From positions 82,209,143 to 82,273,142 of the forward strand of contig NW_026262679.1 of NCBI RefSeq assembly GCF_021869535.1: a stretch of 64,000 nucleotides of DNA, given 5' to 3'. The notes under the pieces were generated by a model, which searched no databases, had not been told where the DNA came from, and saw nothing but the letters and a program-made list of their open reading frames with translations. The position numbers and the translations under genes were made by a program. This document shows, one piece after another, positions 42,230 to 53,890 of the stretch (position 1 is the first letter of the stretch; every line of letters starts with the position of its first letter). This DNA is from Mytilus californianus. Its lineage: Eukaryota > Mollusca > Bivalvia > Mytilida > Mytilidae.

Positions 42230-43515
42230 AATTGGCATTCATGTCTATCAGAGAAAGATATAGAAAAGGATATGAAGGTATATAAAAGATATTTAAATAA
42301 TCCTAAAATCTCGACCAGTAAGTTCCCTGCGGATGAAATTTTGAAGCTTTTCAGGCAACTGTAATATCTGGAAATCCAGAGATCTTAAATCATATTTGAT
42401 TCGTAAATATTCATGCTCCCAAAAGGGATCCACTAGGAAATAAAATGTTACATTGTATAATTTGTAATGTATAAATATCGCCATATAGCGTATCGTAGAA
42501 CAAAGCAAACTGAATCAGTGTACTAAATGGCGCGAGGACATGTTATCGTCCTAGTGTGGACAGTGTATAACTTGCACAATTTTTTTCATTCACTTTCCAA
42601 ATTTATTTCTTTATATTTTATGCATGAAATATTAAGTAGGGGGGGGGGGGGGTGAAAATTCAAATTACATGTTAAAAAAATCTGGGTGCTGAATTTTTAT
42701 GTAAAGTAGTGATTTGGTCCAGTTAAAAAAGGTCAAAAATTAGTATGTCTGAAGCTGTCAAACTGAAATATAGACCCCCTTAACATAGAATTGTCCATAT
42801 TTTGAGTTAGAGCTGGTAGATTTTTCTATAATTTTGATATTATTTGTCCCAAAATAGTACACTACTCTGTAGAAATCTTCTTGAGATAGAGCAGGTGCGA
42901 TTTTTTTTTTAATTTGAATGTATTGTCTGAAAGAAACGCACTGCGAAATAACTATGTTCTCGGGCCTAAGAACAATGCTTAAAGTTTTGCCAGAAATCAA
43001 CCTTTTATGATTAAATCAGTGTTTAAATGGAATAGATTGAAAATATATTATTGACATTGAATAAAACAACATCACATGCATTTTTTTTTAGTTGAAACAT
43101 GTATTTTTCGTTTATTTAAAAGATGATTTTTTTACTCAGGTATATTAATTAATCAATGAGTGATAGATTTCTCTTAGAAAAAATTCAAAGGTCCCAGTGA
43201 ATAAACTACACAGAGCACAATAGATATTGTATTTATTGAATGAGACAAAAGAACTTACAAAAGTTTAAATCGACAGGTAACCTTCAAGTGAATCTGTGAA
43301 AAAGTTTCATTTGGTTCGCAATAACATTATTATTATTTTGAGATATTGTGAATCGCTGGAGCTATGCTAACTTGGTAGGGTGATATGAATTACAGGAGAT
43401 GTGAGGTAAACAGAGCGGAGACAGGAACACATCAACAATAAATTTAATCCAAAACATAACCAGACCCAGACTCAATAACTGAACAATAACAGTATTATTA
43501 TATCCTAATTGAAAA
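42230..43515. other. No gene recognised
   Basis: AT-rich sequence with a G-homopolymer at about 42639-42652. The open frames at 42293-42508 and 42758-43000 (minus) are short and unrecognised. Confidence 0.4.
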
Positions 43516-43518
43516 GAT

Positions 43519-43800
43519 TTAAGGTGGTACCTAACACTACAGGGAGATAACTCTGTAAAAATCAGCTAAACGTTTTAATTACGTTGTATTGTTAAGGAAA
43601 TATTAAGCTTCTCAATGATCAAAATTAGTGTTTGTCAAACTGCTATATAACCAACGAAATTTTTCTGATAAAGTGGTTGGTTCAAATTTTTTGAAATTTT
43701 TATATTTTTGTCAAAGGGTCAAAGTAAACATTTTGTCAAAATTTTATGAAAATTAAACGAGCCAAATTAATATTAGTCAAGGTGTTGGGTACCACCTTAA
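43519..43800. mobile_element. MITE with TTAA ends (piggyBac-like)
   Basis: TTAAGGTGGTACCTAACAC (43519-43537) and GTGTTGGGTACCACCTTAA (43782-43800) are inverted repeats matching at 18 of 19. The outer TTAA fits the target-site preference of piggyBac-type transposons. The 282-bp unit has no coding frame, so it would be moved by another element's transposase. Confidence 0.65.
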
Positions 43801-44094
43801 AGGGCAATTCCTAAACTTGTTTTGCCTATGAATAATATTGCCCTAAATGAATTAGAAATACCATTCTTTTAAATTAAATTTCAGCAAGTAGAACCTAACT
43901 TTCTCAATAAATCCTATATATTGATGATAAAATTGATTATTCAGTAAGCTCTTCGACCATGATATCTATATCCCTGTTGTAAACGATTTTTTTTCTGAAT
44001 CTTTTGAGATGGAAGAGGGATGCATTATTTTTTTGTCAGAATAAAAATTTCGCAAAAATGAAGAATCGTATTATTTTACAAGGTATTTGTATCT

Positions 44095-45200
44095 TGGTAT
44101 GGCTCTATGAAGTCAGTTCTTGAAATTATCCCAGACTTCAAATCTTTATCATCACCAAAAATTAATAGCTTTAAAGCTGATATGAAAAAGAATTTTAAAT
44201 CACTATTTTATAGATTTATGGTACACTGAACGGATAAAGTATTCAGATGGTAAACTTACAACATTTGTTACATATAAATCAAATTTTGGAAGAGAAAAAT
44301 ATCTTTCCATTATGGGGAATTTTGAACAGAGACGAAGCTTAACAAAGCTCAGAATTTCATCACACCACTTAAGAATTGAGTCCGAAAGGTATCAGGGTAC
44401 TCTCCTAAATGACAGAACTTGTACTCGTTGTAACTCTGGCGATGTGGAGGATGAAAATCATTTTCTATTTTAATGTGTTAAATCTGATGATGACCACATT
44501 CATCTATTTCAAGAAATAACTAAAAGTTGACCAATTTTCTAAGTCTTATCTCAAGGGATAAACTGATATGGCTTATGAACACAGAAGATAAGTCAATTCT
44601 CACTGCTGCTGGAAACTTGATTTGTTTAAAAAAATGTTATTGGTGTGGTTTTCTTTTCTGCTTCAGACACGAGGAAGACTGTGTATATAACACAGCTCCT
44701 TGAGCTCCACCCCTTGGTAACTGTTGCAGTAGGGAAACCTACACTATTCTCAAAACCTATTATTGCAGTATATGTTATTTACTGTGAATATACTTAAACT
44801 TTTGTTTCATTCATGTTTGTTTCTCTGCATCAGATACGAGAAGGTTTGTTAGATCTCTTAAGCTCACAATCCTAGACATCGTCCCTTGGTACCTGTTGCA
44901 GCTAAACAATCAAATATATTTATACATTTCCATCAAAAATATAAAGAAAAATAAAATGAAAATAACTGCAAATAAAATCAAGTGAGAGGACATTTGTCAC
45001 ATCACTGGAGTAGCAACTCTTAAATATTTTTTTTTAATTCAATATATATATAATGCCTGTATCACTCTATATCAATATTTTAGGTGTATTATATGAATGT
45101 TATGTAAAATACTGTAAGTTGTAAAGATTATATTTGTCATATGTGTATGCCCCCTGGGGACCTAATTTGGAAAATAAAATATGTTATGTTATCTTATCTT
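44095..45200 (+). pseudogene. LINE C-terminal reverse-transcriptase relic with 3' tail
   Basis: In one frame the segment at 44230-44510 reads YSDGKLTTFVTYKSNFG, then LRISSHHLRIESERYQG and RTCTRCNSGDVEDENHFLF. This is the C-terminal region with a Cys/His knuckle seen in many CR1/L2/RTE-like LINEs. An in-frame TAA interrupts the knuckle. A diverged duplication (CCCCTTGGTAACTGTTGCAG near 44705 and CCCTTGGTACCTGTTGCAG near 44883) follows. The element ends near 45200 in a TTATCTTATCTTATAA tail. Confidence 0.55.
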
Positions 45201-45204
45201 ATAA

Positions 45205-46525
45205 TTTCTCCCGTTTCTATACTTTTAAGAAAATAGTCTTTATACTTTGAGTATCTGGATTGGGATCCCTCAAGTCTGAAATTGTTTGAGCCATTTTTCT
45301 CTATTTTTTATATCTTTTTGTCCATTATTCTCTATTCTTTATACATATTCCATATTTTTGAGTCCATTTTTCTGTAGTATTGGTCCATTATTCTCTTTTC
45401 TGTAAACCCAATCCAGACCCTCAGAATACCCCATATCCTTCCTTTTCTATTATATATCCCATTAGGTTTTTTTTAGAGAGACGAGGGATAATAAGTTTTC
45501 TAGGATATTGTATTCCGTTAATCTCATTTTTATTCACATTAATGTTTTAAAAAAAAAACTTTAAAATTAACATCAGCAGAAATAATTTAAATGATTAAGA
45601 GGATTAGTAGATTCTTACCAGCGCATACTCAATTCTATATATTATATAATTGCAATAACTAAATAGAAATAGAACAAATCGTGACTAATATTATTAATTC
45701 TTCCCCACGCATTTGATTTTGAATATGATATTCCCATTCATAAGGTGAGATCGTGCTAAAGGTATATACGTATCTATATGTGTAAGTGAATATAATAAGT
45801 ACACTATCAGAACTCAGTGAAATCACAAAATTGTGACTTTTTGGTCTGTTCTTAACGGATGAATTTTCAGTAGGAATAAATCGCATATCAATCTGATATT
45901 TTATTGCAAATCCAAAATAAGTAATATCATTTATAATTAGACACTGCAGGGCGAGTCCATGCAATCTTCTTCATCTTGCTGTTTAAGGGGCGAGAATATC
46001 AATCCATCGGTATGATCCTATATTGTCGTATATCAACTATCAAAGAACACGAAGTATTAATGTTTTGTGTTGTATGAACATTTATAGAATATCTAACCCA
46101 AGAATTCAAATGTAAAAAATATGTGAAATTGTTGGATTTTATTTTACTGGGAAATCACTGTATTTCATTGGAACGAATATAATAATTAACAGTATGTCAG
46201 GTAATTTATGTCTAATGTACAAACATCCCATCATTTCCTCCTAACTGACGTCACAAAAATGGATGCGACCGTCTATTCAGCGCATGCGGTACGCTCGAGA
46301 CCAAAAGTTCTCAAAGCCAAAAATACAAAACATTCAATGCTTACAACCAAAAGGGCATAAAAAGCCCGGAAAGTCTTTACTGTCGAAATCAAGTGATACA
46401 CGAGGGAGTTACAAACATTTTGTTAAAACATATCTACAAATAAAACATAGGGGTAAATGCAAGTGATGATTTTCCAATCTGATTAAAATTCAGATCTATC
46501 GGAACTCGCTTACTTGTCGAGCGGA
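45205..46525. other. No gene recognised
   Basis: AT-rich sequence. The open frames at 45659-45964 (minus) and 46263-46466 (plus) are not recognisable. 'AAAACATAGGGGTAAATGCA' at 46440 echoes the H repeat. Confidence 0.35.
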
Positions 46526-46529
46526 GGCC

Positions 46530-46970
46530 GACAATTGAAACATATCAGACATCACATGTGAAACAGATATTCCATGATGGTCAACCACTCGTGATGGCGT
46601 CCGAAAAATTATGAAGGGATGATTTCAACCTCAGCACTTCGAACGCGTGGTTTATTAGCTTCCTTGTAAGCAGCAACCATCTATCAAGGAAATCATAATA
46701 GGAAATACAAGCTCGGAAATATCGTATCAACTGGGAGATAAATACGCCATATGCAGGCGCTACTGGAATGTTGCTACATAAAACTGTAAAGTTCACAAGT
46801 TGGGAAACTGAAATCATCTCTTTTGTAGTAAAGTTTTGCACTCAACTGACCCTCGTTGTCAATTTCTAGATGTAAAACAAAATACGAGGCAGACTGAACT
46901 GTATCTGTTGTATTACAAGTTCGACATAGTCACCAAACTTTGAATTATTCAGTGAGTGAGAGGACATAAT
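46530..46970 (-). pseudogene. Penelope-like reverse transcriptase C-terminal fragment
   Basis: The minus strand encodes, with frameshifts and stops, a LHLEIDNEGQLS-like segment, SNIPVAPAYGVFISQLIRY and CISYYDFLDRWLLLTRKL. These align with the copies at 1780 and 63166-63486. The 5' side is cut at about 46970, where H-type repeat begins. Confidence 0.6.
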
Positions 46971-46974
46971 CTTT

Positions 46975-47500
46975 AAAGGGACTATATCGTTAAAATTTGA
47001 CTTTTTAATAGATCTTGCCTTGCTGATCATTTTTGTGATTTAAAGTGTTTATTTACCTATCACAATTTAAATCATATAAGGCATAACGGAAAAAAAATGT
47101 TTCTCTCTAAATATCATAGTTTTCATGATAATAGGCAAAAATGAAAAAAATGGTAAAATTTGTCACTTATGGGCAATAACTCCTATAAGAATTTGTCTAA
47201 CAGTTTTGACGTATATGGACAATTAGTAGAGCTCCTCATTTTGAACATGTTTGCTCATTTAAGATTTTATCTATTTATTACGATTCAAAATATAATAGAC
47301 AAAACTTGCATTTTACTCCTATGTTCTATTTTAGCCATGTCAGCCATTTTGGTTAGTAGGCGGGATCATCCGACAAACTAAACACCCTAGTGATGATTGT
47401 GGCCAAGTTTGGTTAAATTTGTGTCAGTAGTTTCAGAAGAGAAGATTTTTGTAAAAGATTACTAAGATTTACGAAAAATTGTTAACTATGCTTACATTAG
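46975..47500 (+). mobile_element. Partial 'H' element
   Basis: 'TAGATCTTGCCTTGCTGATC', 'GGCAATAACTCCTATAAGAA' and 'GATTGTGGCCAAGTTTGGTT' are reverse complements of segments at 41930, 41765 and 41050. The copy is therefore inverted relative to 40965-42225 and lacks its head. Confidence 0.6.
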
Positions 47501-47739
47501 ATTGTTGACATCACGAATATATACTGTACATGTAATTTATAAGATGTGACAATTAACAATATGTACAAATGAATGATACTTGTTAATAACATGTATTTTT
47601 TTAAGTGTTAGTACACCATTATCAAACTTATGAATGCATTGGTTTCATGCCTTGAAAAGTACTTAAGAACCTTTTTTTATTGTTTTTAACGTAAATACAC
47701 TGACACATAACATTTTAAGCTATAGGAAAATTGTATAAT

Positions 47740-48200
47740 CACTCGATAAAACACGGACGCACTCGAAAAAGCCCGGACTGCTCTCGAAAAAACCCGAACA
47801 TATAGAAATGAATTTAGTCTCAAAATGTCATTTTCAATGCAATAACAAGAATTCTTGTAAAGTGTCTGTATATCTAAGGATATATAGATTCCATGTAAGC
47901 ATTTCCTCTGACATTTGCATTGGAGTGTATAAAAATTGCTTTTTTCTGTATTTTGGAATAAAAGCATTGTAAGGCTAAATTTAACTTTTTGAACGAAAAA
48001 TAATGTCGGATTGATAATATCTTTTTATCCCAAATAATAACATTCCTTGTATAACATTGTATATTAAACTAAAGCTTCTATACCACGTCTTTTCAGAAAG
48101 GAAGTCTGTTTGTTTACATTTTTTATCATATTCACTCGAAAAAACACGATCAAATCACTCGGAACAACCACGATCCTAGCCGGACACTATACCTACCGTG
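47740..48200. repeat. Two clusters of CTCGAAAAAACCCG-like motifs
   Basis: CACTCGATAAAACACGG, CACTCGAAAAAGCCCGG and CTCTCGAAAAAACCCGA occur at 47739-47800. CACTCGAAAAAACACGA and CACTCGGAACAACCACGA occur at 48132-48172. The motif spacing is 16-25 bp within clusters. The clusters may mark the ends of an unrecognised element. Confidence 0.4.
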
Positions 48201-48227
48201 GTACTCCATATCGCACAACCAAACATT

Positions 48228-48299
48228 ATGTATTTATTAACTATCGATAGCACATGGGTTTGTTGTTATATTGGGAACATGTGTTCATGTTTACAATAA
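48228..48299 (+). repeat. Left direct repeat of the DIRS-like element
   Basis: Matches 54047-54119 over about 72 bp with a few substitutions and two 3-bp indels. Confidence 0.75.
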
Positions 48300-48480
48300 T
48301 ATTTAAAGCATTTTAGCATAACAATAAGTCACCTTAACAAAGTTCAGAGTTTAAAGTTTTCTTTGTATGATAGCACGGACTGGTCATTCGCGGTATAAGT
48401 TTACATTGAAAATACATTTTTCATAGTTTGACCATTCGAAGCTCAGTCTTAGTGCAGTAAAGTTGGCTTAATTTTAAGCT

Positions 48481-49023
48481 ATGTCGGATATTGGTGATAC
48501 GGACCACATCGCAACTAATGCACATGATAGAGGTGAGTCACAGCCCCCTGCTCTCACTAACAGTATTGTGTCTGAGTTTATACCTAAAGTAAAAGCTAGG
48601 AATAAATCGATAAGGATCGCCGACAGCTCTGCAGGGGGCTTGACTACAGTGCGCGAATATGAGTCAAATACCATCGCTGATAACTCTGACGATGAAAAGA
48701 AGATTAGACAAGCCGAAAGTCGTGCAGTTAAGTCAATTAAAGAGAGGTCCAAACCTCGCCCTTCTCCGTACAACATTGGCAACAGAGCTACCCAAATTGC
48801 TAGACCATATGAAACTGTGCCGAATCCTGCTTATTCTCAGCCTTACAGTCGTTATTCTCAACCTCCACAGCCCTTTCGTGCAGGCTACGGTCGGCGTGAG
48901 CCGGCCCACTATGACATGTGTTACCAGTGTAAAAAGTTGGGACATTGGCGCACGAACTGCCAACTTAACAGGGTCCAGACATTTCAGCACAACGCTCAAG
49001 GACAAGGCGCCCAACGATCTTAA
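48481..49023 (+). CDS. gag-like protein of the DIRS-like element
   Basis: An open frame of 180 codons starting MSDIGDTDHIATN. It is Ser/Arg/Pro-rich, with a Tyr/Pro/Gln-rich stretch (YSQPYSRYSQPPQPF), and a CCHC zinc knuckle CYQCKKLGHWRTNC near residues 147-160 (CX2CX4HX4C). Such knuckles bind nucleic acid in retroelement coat-like proteins. The next reading frame (DLKPVFNDKYLECESYF...) overlaps its 3' end at about +1, as often seen between gag and pol. This frame is the only intact one in the element. Confidence 0.7.
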   Translation: MSDIGDTDHIATNAHDRGESQPPALTNSIVSEFIPKVKARNKSIRIADSSAGGLTTVREYESNTIADNSDDEKKIRQAESRAVKSIKERSKPRPSPYNIGNRATQIARPYETVPNPAYSQPYSRYSQPPQPFRAGYGRREPAHYDMCYQCKKLGHWRTNCQLNRVQTFQHNAQGQGAQRS

Positions 49024-49936
49024 ACCGGTATTTAATGATAAGTATTTAGAATGTGAATCATATTTTTCTGAATGGGGTAATGAAAACAGTATTAATGACT
49101 ATTCTATTTTTCTTGAACAAATAAAGTTTTTTGAAAATACAGAACATAATAGCACTTTTCATGGTGTAAAGGGGAGTTTGAATAAACATATCGAACTTTG
49201 GAAAAATATTGGCGCTAGTGATTTTGTCATCAACACTTTAAAAGGCGGTTACATTATACCGTTTTTAGAAAACACCTAAACAGATGCACTGTAAGAACAA
49301 CAAATCTGCATTTGTGAATGAGAAATTTGTTGATGAAGCTATTTCTGAATTATTAGATACTGGGTGTGCTAAGTTAGTCCGTAGCGCTAAATTCATCGTC
49401 AAAGCCTAGGTTAATATTATTATCTCAGTATTTTGAATCAAAGTGTCAGGAAAGACAAGTTCAAGTTTGAAGACTGGAAAATTGCAATACAATATTTTGC
49501 GAATGATTACTCACTATATAAGTTTGATTTAAAATCGGGGTATCATCATTTTGATATTTGTCCCCAACAGCACACCTTTTTAGGGTTTTCCTGGAAACAA
49601 CAGTTTTTCTACTTCACGGTCTTACCTTTTGGCTTATCAACAGCTCCTTTTATTTTTTCAAAATCATGTCTACGTGAAATGGTTAAATACTGGAGAAGAA
49701 ATTCTATAAAGATAGTTTTATATCTGGACGATGGTTTTGGCATGGCTCCTACTTTTGAAGAATGTAATAAAGATGCTATTTTTGTTAGAGAAAGCCTTTT
49801 GTCAGCCGGGTTTTTAATAAACGAGAAAACTGAATCTATTTTCACTCCTGTCCAGGAGCTAGAATGGCTCGGAATCATTTGGAATTCACTTGAATTTTGT
49901 ATTACTATATACCTGACAGGCGTATTAATGATTTGA
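49020..49936 (+). pseudogene. Reverse transcriptase of the DIRS-like element
   Basis: The N-terminal part (49020-49420) has a DEAISELLDTGCAKLV segment, and the core (49433-49936) reads LYKFDLKSGYHHFDI, LGFSWKQQFFYFTVLPFGLS and VLYLDDGFGMAP. YLDDG is the catalytic motif. At least two frameshifts separate the pieces (around 49276 and 49410). The LPFGLSTAPFIFSK and EWLGIIWN stretches are typical of DIRS rather than LTR elements. Confidence 0.75.
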
Positions 49937-50149
49937 TATGTTCCTTGTCGGATGCTTTGTTTAATTTTAACACATTGTCAGCCAGACGATTAGCCCAGGT
50001 AGTGGGAAAAATTATATCCATGTCTCCTGTAATTGGCAATATTTCTAGAATTAAAACTAGGTATAGTTAACATGTGTATTGAAAGTAGGGTATCTTGGGA
50101 CGAGTTACTGTTTTGGCTTGATAACATTTAGAGAGTTAATGTAAAAAAG

Positions 50150-50853
50150 CTCGATTTTTATGGCAAATCTACGGTAATGGTGTACTCAGATGCAAGTAAT
50201 GTTGCTTGCGGTGCTTATACTGTAGAAGTTAATAGTAAGATTTTTCATCAAATGTGGAATCGTTCAGAAATGCAACTGAGCTTTACTTGGAGAGAAATGA
50301 AGGCAATTTAGCGGTCACTGATTTCTTTTAAAAATGTTTTCAAAGGGAGAACATTGAAATGGTTTACAGATAACCAAAATTGTGTAAGAATTCAACGGTT
50401 AGATCTGGAAGCATGAAATTAGAGTTACAAAATTTAGCAAATTCTATATTTTCTGTTTGTTCTCAACAAGGCATATCAATCCATGTACAATGGATTCCAC
50501 GTTCTGGAAACACTTTGGCTGATTATGTTAGCAAAATGGTTGATCATGAAGATTGGGGTGTCTCCTTCGAATTTTTCAATTTTATAGAGGAAATCTGGGG
50601 TCCACATACAATCGATCGCTTTGCTAGCCATCTAAATACTAAGCTACCTCGTTACAATTCCTTGTTTTGGAATTCTACTGCTGAAGCTATCGACGCTTTT
50701 ACACAAGACTGGTCTCAAGAGAACAATTGGCTTGTTCCTCCAATTTATTTGGTTTTAAGAGTTATCAAACATGTTATAGCTTGCAAAGCCAAGGCAAGTG
50801 GTACATTGATTGTCCCTAAATGGACGTCTGCAGTGTTTTGGCCATACATTTAA
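50150..50853 (+). pseudogene. RNase H region of the DIRS-like element
   Basis: MVYSDASNVACGAY, SFTWREMKAI and WFTDNQN supply the Asp, Glu and Asp expected in RNase H. A stop (TAG) follows the Glu motif at about 50311 and a frameshift lies near 50385. The frame at 50380-50853 continues with VQWIPRSGNTLADYVSK and a conserved HTIDRFASHLNTKLPRYNSL segment typical of DIRS proteins. Confidence 0.7.
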
Positions 50854-51064
50854 AAAAAAGATATGATATATCAAGATTATGTCGTTGATGTTTTAGAATT
50901 TAAAAAAAACAGAAGGCATTTTTATGCAAGGTTCGAACGAAAAGTCTATTTTCGGTTCGGAACGTTTTAATTCGTCAGTGTTGGCAATTAGAATGAAAGC
51001 TTGATGTTATACTGTTTAACACAGATTTTTGTTATAATGATCATTTTATTGATATGGTCTCAAG

Positions 51065-51320
51065 AGCATGGTCCTATAGCATTATAGTTGACATGGCTTT
51101 TAGATTGATTACAATTATTTGTGTATCCATTGTATATTCTGACATGATTGTTTGCTGTCATGGTCAGGGAAAAGCATGGTCCTACAGAAGTATAGTTGAC
51201 ATGGCTTGAAGATGGTTATTTATTTTTATGTGTTATTAATTAATCTGACATAGCCAGTTATTGGCATGGTCAAGGAAAGCATGGTCCTATATGGAATATA
51301 GAAGACATGGATTATTGATT
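51065..51320 (+). repeat. Three ~107-bp tandem repeats between RNase H and recombinase
   Basis: AGCATGGTCCTATA or AGCATGGTCCTACA begins at 51065, 51173 and 51279, each followed by 'TATAGTTGACATGGCTT' or a close variant. The array interrupts what should be continuous coding sequence. Confidence 0.65.
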
Positions 51321-51399
51321 ATCATCATAAATCAGTGTTCTCATTTTAATATGTATCTACAATGTATTACGTTTTTCAGCTATTTTTCATACTGGTAGA

Positions 51400-52092
51400 T
51401 GGGTAGCATTACCAAAGAATTCTTTCAACAGTCACCTTTCGCAGTTGTTAACTAAGTTGCCACAGTTTTGCCTTTTGTCTAGATCAGAGAATACAACAAA
51501 AAACTACAAATATGCTTTTGAAGCTTGGACTAAATGGTGTGTATTTAATAGAATTTCCTATTTACCGGGTTCTGACATTCATGTTTCATTGTATTTAATA
51601 GAATTAACTGAATCTGCTAAATCACATAGCAAGATTAATGAAATGTTTTACGCTATTAGTTGGGCTCACCGGCTCGCCGGGTTACCTGATCCATGTAAAT
51701 CAGATTTAGTTTTATCTGTCAAAGAAGGTGCTCCAAGACTTATAGGTCATACTGTAAACAAAAAAGAGCCAATTACTCCGGAAAATTTGAAACACATTGT
51801 ATTGTTATATGGCAATGAAAAGTCCTCTTTAAAAGATTTGAGAATAGCATGTATGTGCTTATTGTGTTTTTCTGTTTTTTTACGTTTTTCAGAATTGTCA
51901 AATTTGAAAAGGAATAACATAACTTTTTATGACTCATATGTGAAACTTTTTCTCGAAAAGAGTAAAACAGATGTGTGCAGAGAGGGTTACGATGTTCTCA
52001 TTTCTAAGACTAATAACATCACTTGTCCAGTCAATATGTTACACAGGTATTGAAGTTTGGCAAATATTTCTTCCAGTAGTACGGAATATATG
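51400..52092 (+). pseudogene. Tyrosine recombinase, N-terminal part
   Basis: From 51445 the frame reads LSRSENTTKNYKYAFEAWTK, a SAM-like DNA-binding start. It continues with SKINEMFYAISWAHRLAGLP and, near 51880, LCFSVFLRFSELSNLKRNNI, which carries the first catalytic Arg (LRFSEL). The frame stops at TGA (52051), then matches continue to TEYM, where the foldback element begins. The C-terminal half resumes at 53590. Confidence 0.7.
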
Positions 52093-52539
52093 TTAGACTC
52101 AGATCGACGTCCGGTCTCTAATCGACGTCCGTTCCTCAAATCGACGTCCAAATCTGACGTCACGTTCTCAAATCAGTGTCCAATATTTGAACACTCTAAT
52201 CGTCGTCCAATGTGACGTAATGAATCACAAAAACGACGTCCGATCGATGAGGAGACTCGCATCGCGATGTCTAATTTCATTGAATGATTTATTCTGAAAT
52301 TGATCTTAGTTTGTTTATATTATCTGTATCGTTTTGTCTTTTTGTGAAATAGCTTACAGAAACTATAACTGTTTTCTTATATAGTTATCAAAATAAATGG
52401 AAAAACATCAGAAAATGACAATAAGGCAATCACCAACATCCCATTACTATATATTACATGTACATGCATATTAATATTTTGGTGAAAGACGTTCACATTC
52501 TCGACCTACGTTGTCGCTTTCCTTTCTTTTTCATATAAA

Positions 52540-53075
52540 TAACTGACATGTGGGTATACATTGTACGACAATGAGACAACAACCCAAAATCTAAGATAAT
52601 CAAAAGACATCTAGAGGGCACTATACAGACTCACTTGTATTTGTATTTTTGTATTTTTATCCATCTGATGAGTTAAGCCTCTTTCAACTGATTTTTATAG
52701 TTCGTTCTTATGTTGTACTGTTACACCACTGTCCCTGGTTAGGGGGAGGGTTGGGATCCCGCTAACATGTTTAAACCAGCCACATTCTATATGTGCCTGT
52801 CCCAAGTCAGGAACATGGAATTCAGTGGCTGTCGTTTGTTTATGTGTTACATATTTGTTTTTCGTTCATTTTTTGTACATAAATTAGGCCGTTAGTTTTC
52901 TCGTTTGAATTGTTTTACATCGTCATTTCGGGGCCTTTTATAGCTGGCTGTGCTGTATGGGCTTAGCTCATTGTTGAAGGCCGTACGGTGACCTATAGTT
53001 GTTAAATTCTGTGTCATTTGGTCTCTTGTGGAGAGTTACCTCATTGGCAATCATGCCACATCTTTTTTTATATCA
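52540..53075 (+). repeat. Interspersed repeat inside the GACGTC element
   Basis: 'GGGGGAGGGTTGGGATCCCG', 'CTGTCCCAAGTCAGGAACAT', 'TTGTTGAAGGCCGTACGGTG' and 'CATTGGCAATCATGCCACAT' link this copy to the fragments at 10450, 17505 and 36015. It is non-coding and reads like a retroelement 3' region. Confidence 0.6.
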
Positions 53076-53288
53076 AACAATAGAAAGAATGATAACGTAC
53101 AGCCAATTTATGAAAAGTATTATGCTTTGGACTCATATTTTTCAACAACTTTTTAAGTTTCAGGTTCAACCCACCCTTTAATAAAGTTGTGATTTCACTG
53201 CGATAAGTCCACAAAACGGAGTCGTCGCCATGATTAGAGAAGCCAAAAATTGGACGTCGATTCGAGAACAACAAAAAAGACGTCCGCA

Positions 53289-53449
53289 TAGGCGGATCCG
53301 TGGGGGGGGCTGGGGGTCCCGGCCCCCCCCCCTTTCGTGGGGAAAATTTGGTTGATTATATAGGGAATCACTGAAGCATGACTGGAGCCCCCCCTTTAGG
53401 TCAGTCAGTGGACCCCCCCTTATGAAAAGTTCTGGATCCGCCACTGGTC
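53289..53449. mobile_element. Short element with GGCGGATCC ends
   Basis: GGCGGATCCGTGGGGGGG at the left and CTGGATCCGCCACTGG at the right form short inverted ends around G- and C-rich runs. A related end, CAGTGGCAGATCCAGAGGGG, starts at 54803. It lies inside the GACGTC element. Confidence 0.5.
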
Positions 53450-53584
53450 CGAATTAGAGGGGCATACAATTAGCCGTCGATTTGGAATGTTATTTTATAG
53501 ACTATCATTGTGACGTCAGATTTGGACGTCGATTAGAGGAACGGACGTCGATTAGAGACCGGACGTCGATTTGAGTCTTACATG

Positions 53585-53890
53585 TATATTCCGAGGTTTA
53601 AGCTATTGTAAAAGTAACAACAGTTATGTACTTCGTAAATCAGGAAAAATATCGTATTCTTCAGCCAGAGACATTTTATTGTCCGCTCTTCATAACTTGA
53701 GTTAGGTTTAGACAAGACTAAATTTGGTCTTCATAGTTTGAGATCTGGTGGAGCTACGGCAGCAGCTGCATCAAACATTGAAGATAGAATTTAAAAAAAA
53801 CACGGTAGATGGAAAAGTGATCGTGCAAAAGATGGCTATGTTAAAGAAATTTAGAAGAAAGGTTGTCAGTTACAAAAAATCTTGGTGTTT
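53585..53890 (+). pseudogene. Tyrosine recombinase, C-terminal catalytic part
   Basis: After the insertion, FRGLSYCKSNNSYVLRKSGK and SYSSARDILLSAL continue the protein. FGLHSLRSGGATAAAASNIE supplies the HxxR box (HSLR), and KHGRWKSDRAKDGYVKE the C-terminal His/Lys and Tyr region. Stops at about 53702 and 53792 show it is dead. These motifs identify DIRS-type recombinases rather than bacterial integrases. Confidence 0.7.

Larger units (their letters stand above)
52093..53580. mobile_element. Inverted-repeat element with GACGTC-rich 71-bp ends
   Basis: The ends at 52093-52163 and 53510-53580 are inverted repeats differing at about three positions. Each end contains ATCGACGTCC three times at 18-19 bp spacing plus a TGACGTCA palindrome. 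Further GACGTC motifs lie inside (52195-52250 and 53225-53290). No transposase is encoded. It splits the recombinase of the DIRS-like element, so it is younger than that element. It carries other repeats (52540-53075 and 53289-53449). The target duplication may be TATAT but is not certain. Confidence 0.65.

Noticed and set aside
42639-42652. G-run as a regulatory quadruplex
   Set aside because: A plain homopolymer in AT-rich DNA; it may be a sequencing or assembly feature and has no nearby gene start.
51445-53890. Prophage or bacterial integrase
   Set aside because: The recombinase is preceded by DIRS-type reverse transcriptase and RNase H and has the HSLRSGG box of DIRS elements.
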